From NCBI GenBank assembly GCA_943326315.2, contig CALPSU020000016.1:1-16559 (forward strand): 16,559 bases of DNA. Reading direction: 5' to 3'. Under the pieces are notes generated by a model that searched no databases, had not been told where the DNA came from, and saw nothing but the letters and a program-made list of their open reading frames with translations. The position numbers and the translations under genes were made by a program. How positions within the stretch are numbered: position 1 is the stretch's first letter; each line of letters opens with the position of its first letter. Of this stretch, positions 15,019 through 16,559 are shown in pieces. The DNA is from Chryseobacterium gleum (GTDB lineage: Bacteria; Bacteroidota; Bacteroidia; Flavobacteriales_D; Crocinitomicaceae).

Positions 15019-16275
15019 ATGAGAAATATTTTTCTTCTTTTAATTTGCATCATAAGTTTCAATAGACTTAATGCTACCCAAATAATCATCCCTATGGATG
15101 ATACCCAGACAAACCACTTAAAAGCATACGGTGTAGCTTTTTGGCTTCTAGAAGGTGAAGTAGTAATTGAATGGCTTTTAAACTACAGAGGCGGTTCATT
15201 TTTAATTCCTCACCTAAAAAGTGCTGAAGAAGAATTAATAATGCGTGGGGTAAAATATGAAGTATTAGCAGACGGTCAAGTGAATAATATTAAAAATCAA
15301 ATTGGAAATCCTGAAACAAACATGGAAATTGTCCAATTAGAAAAAGTTCCTAAAATTGCAGTGTATACACCAAAAGGGAAACAACCTTGGGATGATGCTG
15401 TAACAATGGTTCTTGAATACGCTGAAATTCCTTATGATAAAATATACGACTCGGCAATTATCATGGGCACTTTACCAAAATACGATTGGCTCCATTTACA
15501 CCACGAAGATTTCACAGGTCAATATGGTAAATTCTACAGTGCTTTCCATACTTTCCCTTGGTATAGAGAACAAGTTGCAGGATTAGAAGCAGATGCTAAA
15601 AGTTTAGGTTTTTCAAAAGTTTCACAAATGAAACTTGCAGTTGCAACAAATATTCAAAATTTTGTAATGGGTGGCGGCTTCCTTTTCACTATGTGTAGTG
15701 GAACAGACAGTTTCGACATTGCATTAGCTGCAAGAAATACAGACATTTGCGAATCCATATTTGACGGAGATCCTTCCGATCCTAATTGTCAATCGAAATT
15801 AGATTTCAACAACACTTTTGCATTTAAAGATTTCACTTTGGAGCGAAACCCTTTGGAATATGAATATTCTAACATTGACGGCACAAAACTACATTCAAGA
15901 AATGAAAGCTCTGATAAATTCACCTTGTTTGAGTTTTCGGCAAAATGGGATGTTGTTCCTACGATGTTAACTCAAAACCACACCGATGTAATCGATGGTT
16001 TTATGGGACAAACTACTGATTTCAAAAAAGATATAATCAAACCAAACGTTTTAATACTAGGGGAAAACAAAGCTTTAGGAACAGCACGTTATATTCACGG
16101 AGAAATGGGACAAGGCACTTGGACTTTCTACGGCGGTCACGATCCAGAAGATTTCGAACACCGAGTTGGTGATCCTCCTACTGATTTGAATCTACACCCA
16201 AATTCACCAGGATATCGATTGATCTTGAATAACATCTTATTTCCTGCAGCTAAGAAAAAGAAAAGAAAGACTTAG
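15019..16275 (+). CDS. Secreted conserved protein, often labelled asparagine synthetase B; possible GATase1-like fold
   Basis: The ATG at 15019 is preferred over the in-frame TTG three bases earlier; it gives 418 residues with a signal peptide (MRNIFLLLICIISFNRLNA). I recall this family as common in Bacteroidota and often named asparagine synthetase B. That name is not supported here: there is no N-terminal catalytic Cys, no glutaminase-domain pattern and no SGGxDS ATP-pyrophosphatase loop, and the protein is exported. Visible blocks are LLNYRGGSF (53-61), PKGKQPWDDAVTMVLEYAEIPYD (split here only for reading; 118-140), HHEDFTGQYGKF (161-172), GGGFLFTMCSGTDS (218-231) and FYGGHDPEDFEH (370-381). 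MCSG fits the xCxG nucleophile elbow of class I amidotransferase-like folds, with Cys226 as candidate. The tail is basic (KKKKRKT). It lies 48 nt after dnaB. Confidence 0.8.
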   Translation: MRNIFLLLICIISFNRLNATQIIIPMDDTQTNHLKAYGVAFWLLEGEVVIEWLLNYRGGSFLIPHLKSAEEELIMRGVKYEVLADGQVNNIKNQIGNPETNMEIVQLEKVPKIAVYTPKGKQPWDDAVTMVLEYAEIPYDKIYDSAIIMGTLPKYDWLHLHHEDFTGQYGKFYSAFHTFPWYREQVAGLEADAKSLGFSKVSQMKLAVATNIQNFVMGGGFLFTMCSGTDSFDIALAARNTDICESIFDGDPSDPNCQSKLDFNNTFAFKDFTLERNPLEYEYSNIDGTKLHSRNESSDKFTLFEFSAKWDVVPTMLTQNHTDVIDGFMGQTTDFKKDIIKPNVLILGENKALGTARYIHGEMGQGTWTFYGGHDPEDFEHRVGDPPTDLNLHPNSPGYRLILNNILFPAAKKKKRKT

Positions 16276-16302
16276 TAAATTTTGTAATCCGAAAAATACA
16301 GA

Positions 16303-16559
16303 ATGAACATGAGCAAAAAACAACCTTGGCCAACCAAAGACGCTATGGATCAAGTGTATAAATTAAAATTATGGGGAAGTAATTCCACTGAGTTTTATTC
16401 TGGCGAAGGTTCGCATTTACCTGAGATTGTCAATCCATATATAGAAACTCTAATTACCTTTTTAAAAGCATTTGAAAAACCATTAATTGTTTGTGATTTA
16501 GGTTGTGGTGATTTTAATATTGGAAAGGAATTAGTCATTTTTACTCAAAAATATTTCGC
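16303..16559 (+). CDS. SAM-dependent methyltransferase, 3'-truncated by window edge
   Basis: The frame opens at ATG 16303 (a second in-frame ATG lies at 16309) and continues to the last base, giving 85 visible residues. The SAM-binding motif I is clear: LIVCDLGCGDFNIGKEL. An N-terminal segment MDQVYKLKLWGSNSTEFYSGEGSH, here spanning about residues 15-38, precedes it, as in small class I methyltransferases that act on metabolites, sugars or proteins. Substrate cannot be judged without the C-terminal half. It starts 27 nt after the preceding secreted-protein gene, with no terminator in the gap, so it may be cotranscribed with it. Confidence 0.75.
   Translation, partial: MNMSKKQPWPTKDAMDQVYKLKLWGSNSTEFYSGEGSHLPEIVNPYIETLITFLKAFEKPLIVCDLGCGDFNIGKELVIFTQKYF

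Noticed and set aside
15019..16275. Asparagine synthetase B assignment.
   Set aside because: Signal peptide present, and no glutaminase or ATP-pyrophosphatase motif of the enzyme is visible.

Overview
The window is about 16.6 kb of AT-rich, tightly packed chromosomal DNA. Its gene content, Bacteroidota-type -7 boxes (TAnnTTTG), lack of obvious Shine-Dalgarno spacing and unfused pdhA-pdhC pair point to a member of the Flavobacteriia. This assignment is by recognition of the protein families; no search was run. I see no insertion sequence, phage gene, CRISPR array, tRNA or rRNA. Nearly everything is a housekeeping or common accessory gene.

Left end, plus strand (1-3035): the 3' part of a HAD-family phosphatase gene overlaps a secreted MORN-type repeat protein gene. 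A small lipoprotein of unknown function and a GT4-like glycosyltransferase follow. The four genes are head to tail with gaps of 31 nt or less and probably form one transcription unit. The theme may be surface glycan or envelope, but only the glycosyltransferase and the heptose-phosphatase-like HAD suggest this.

Middle, minus strand (3037-10927): an intrinsic terminator separates the convergent glycosyltransferase and pyruvate dehydrogenase genes. pdhA (E1 alpha) and pdhC (E2, one lipoyl domain) form an operon with a recognisable promoter; E1 beta and E3 are not here. Upstream of that lies a complete tripartite efflux operon, tolC-macA-macB ATPase-macB permease, with gaps of only 1-2 nt, its own -7 box, and a perfect 13-bp hairpin downstream. 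Next upstream is cytidine deaminase (cdd).

Right part (11160-16559): two genes for tRNA anticodon-loop modification, mtaB (position 37) and mnmD (position 34), are convergent and overlap by 8 nt. A 261-nt spacer rich in repeats then leads to dnaB, the replicative helicase. Its -7 box lies 5 nt from the ATG, so the mRNA may be leaderless. Its C-terminus ends in an acidic, SSB-like tip. Downstream is a secreted protein that, from memory, is often labelled asparagine synthetase B in Bacteroidota but shows no asparagine synthetase motif. The start of a SAM-dependent methyltransferase gene runs off the right edge.

No clear undescribed system is visible. The best leads are the secreted protein after dnaB, the SSB-like DnaB tail and the structured dnaB upstream region.
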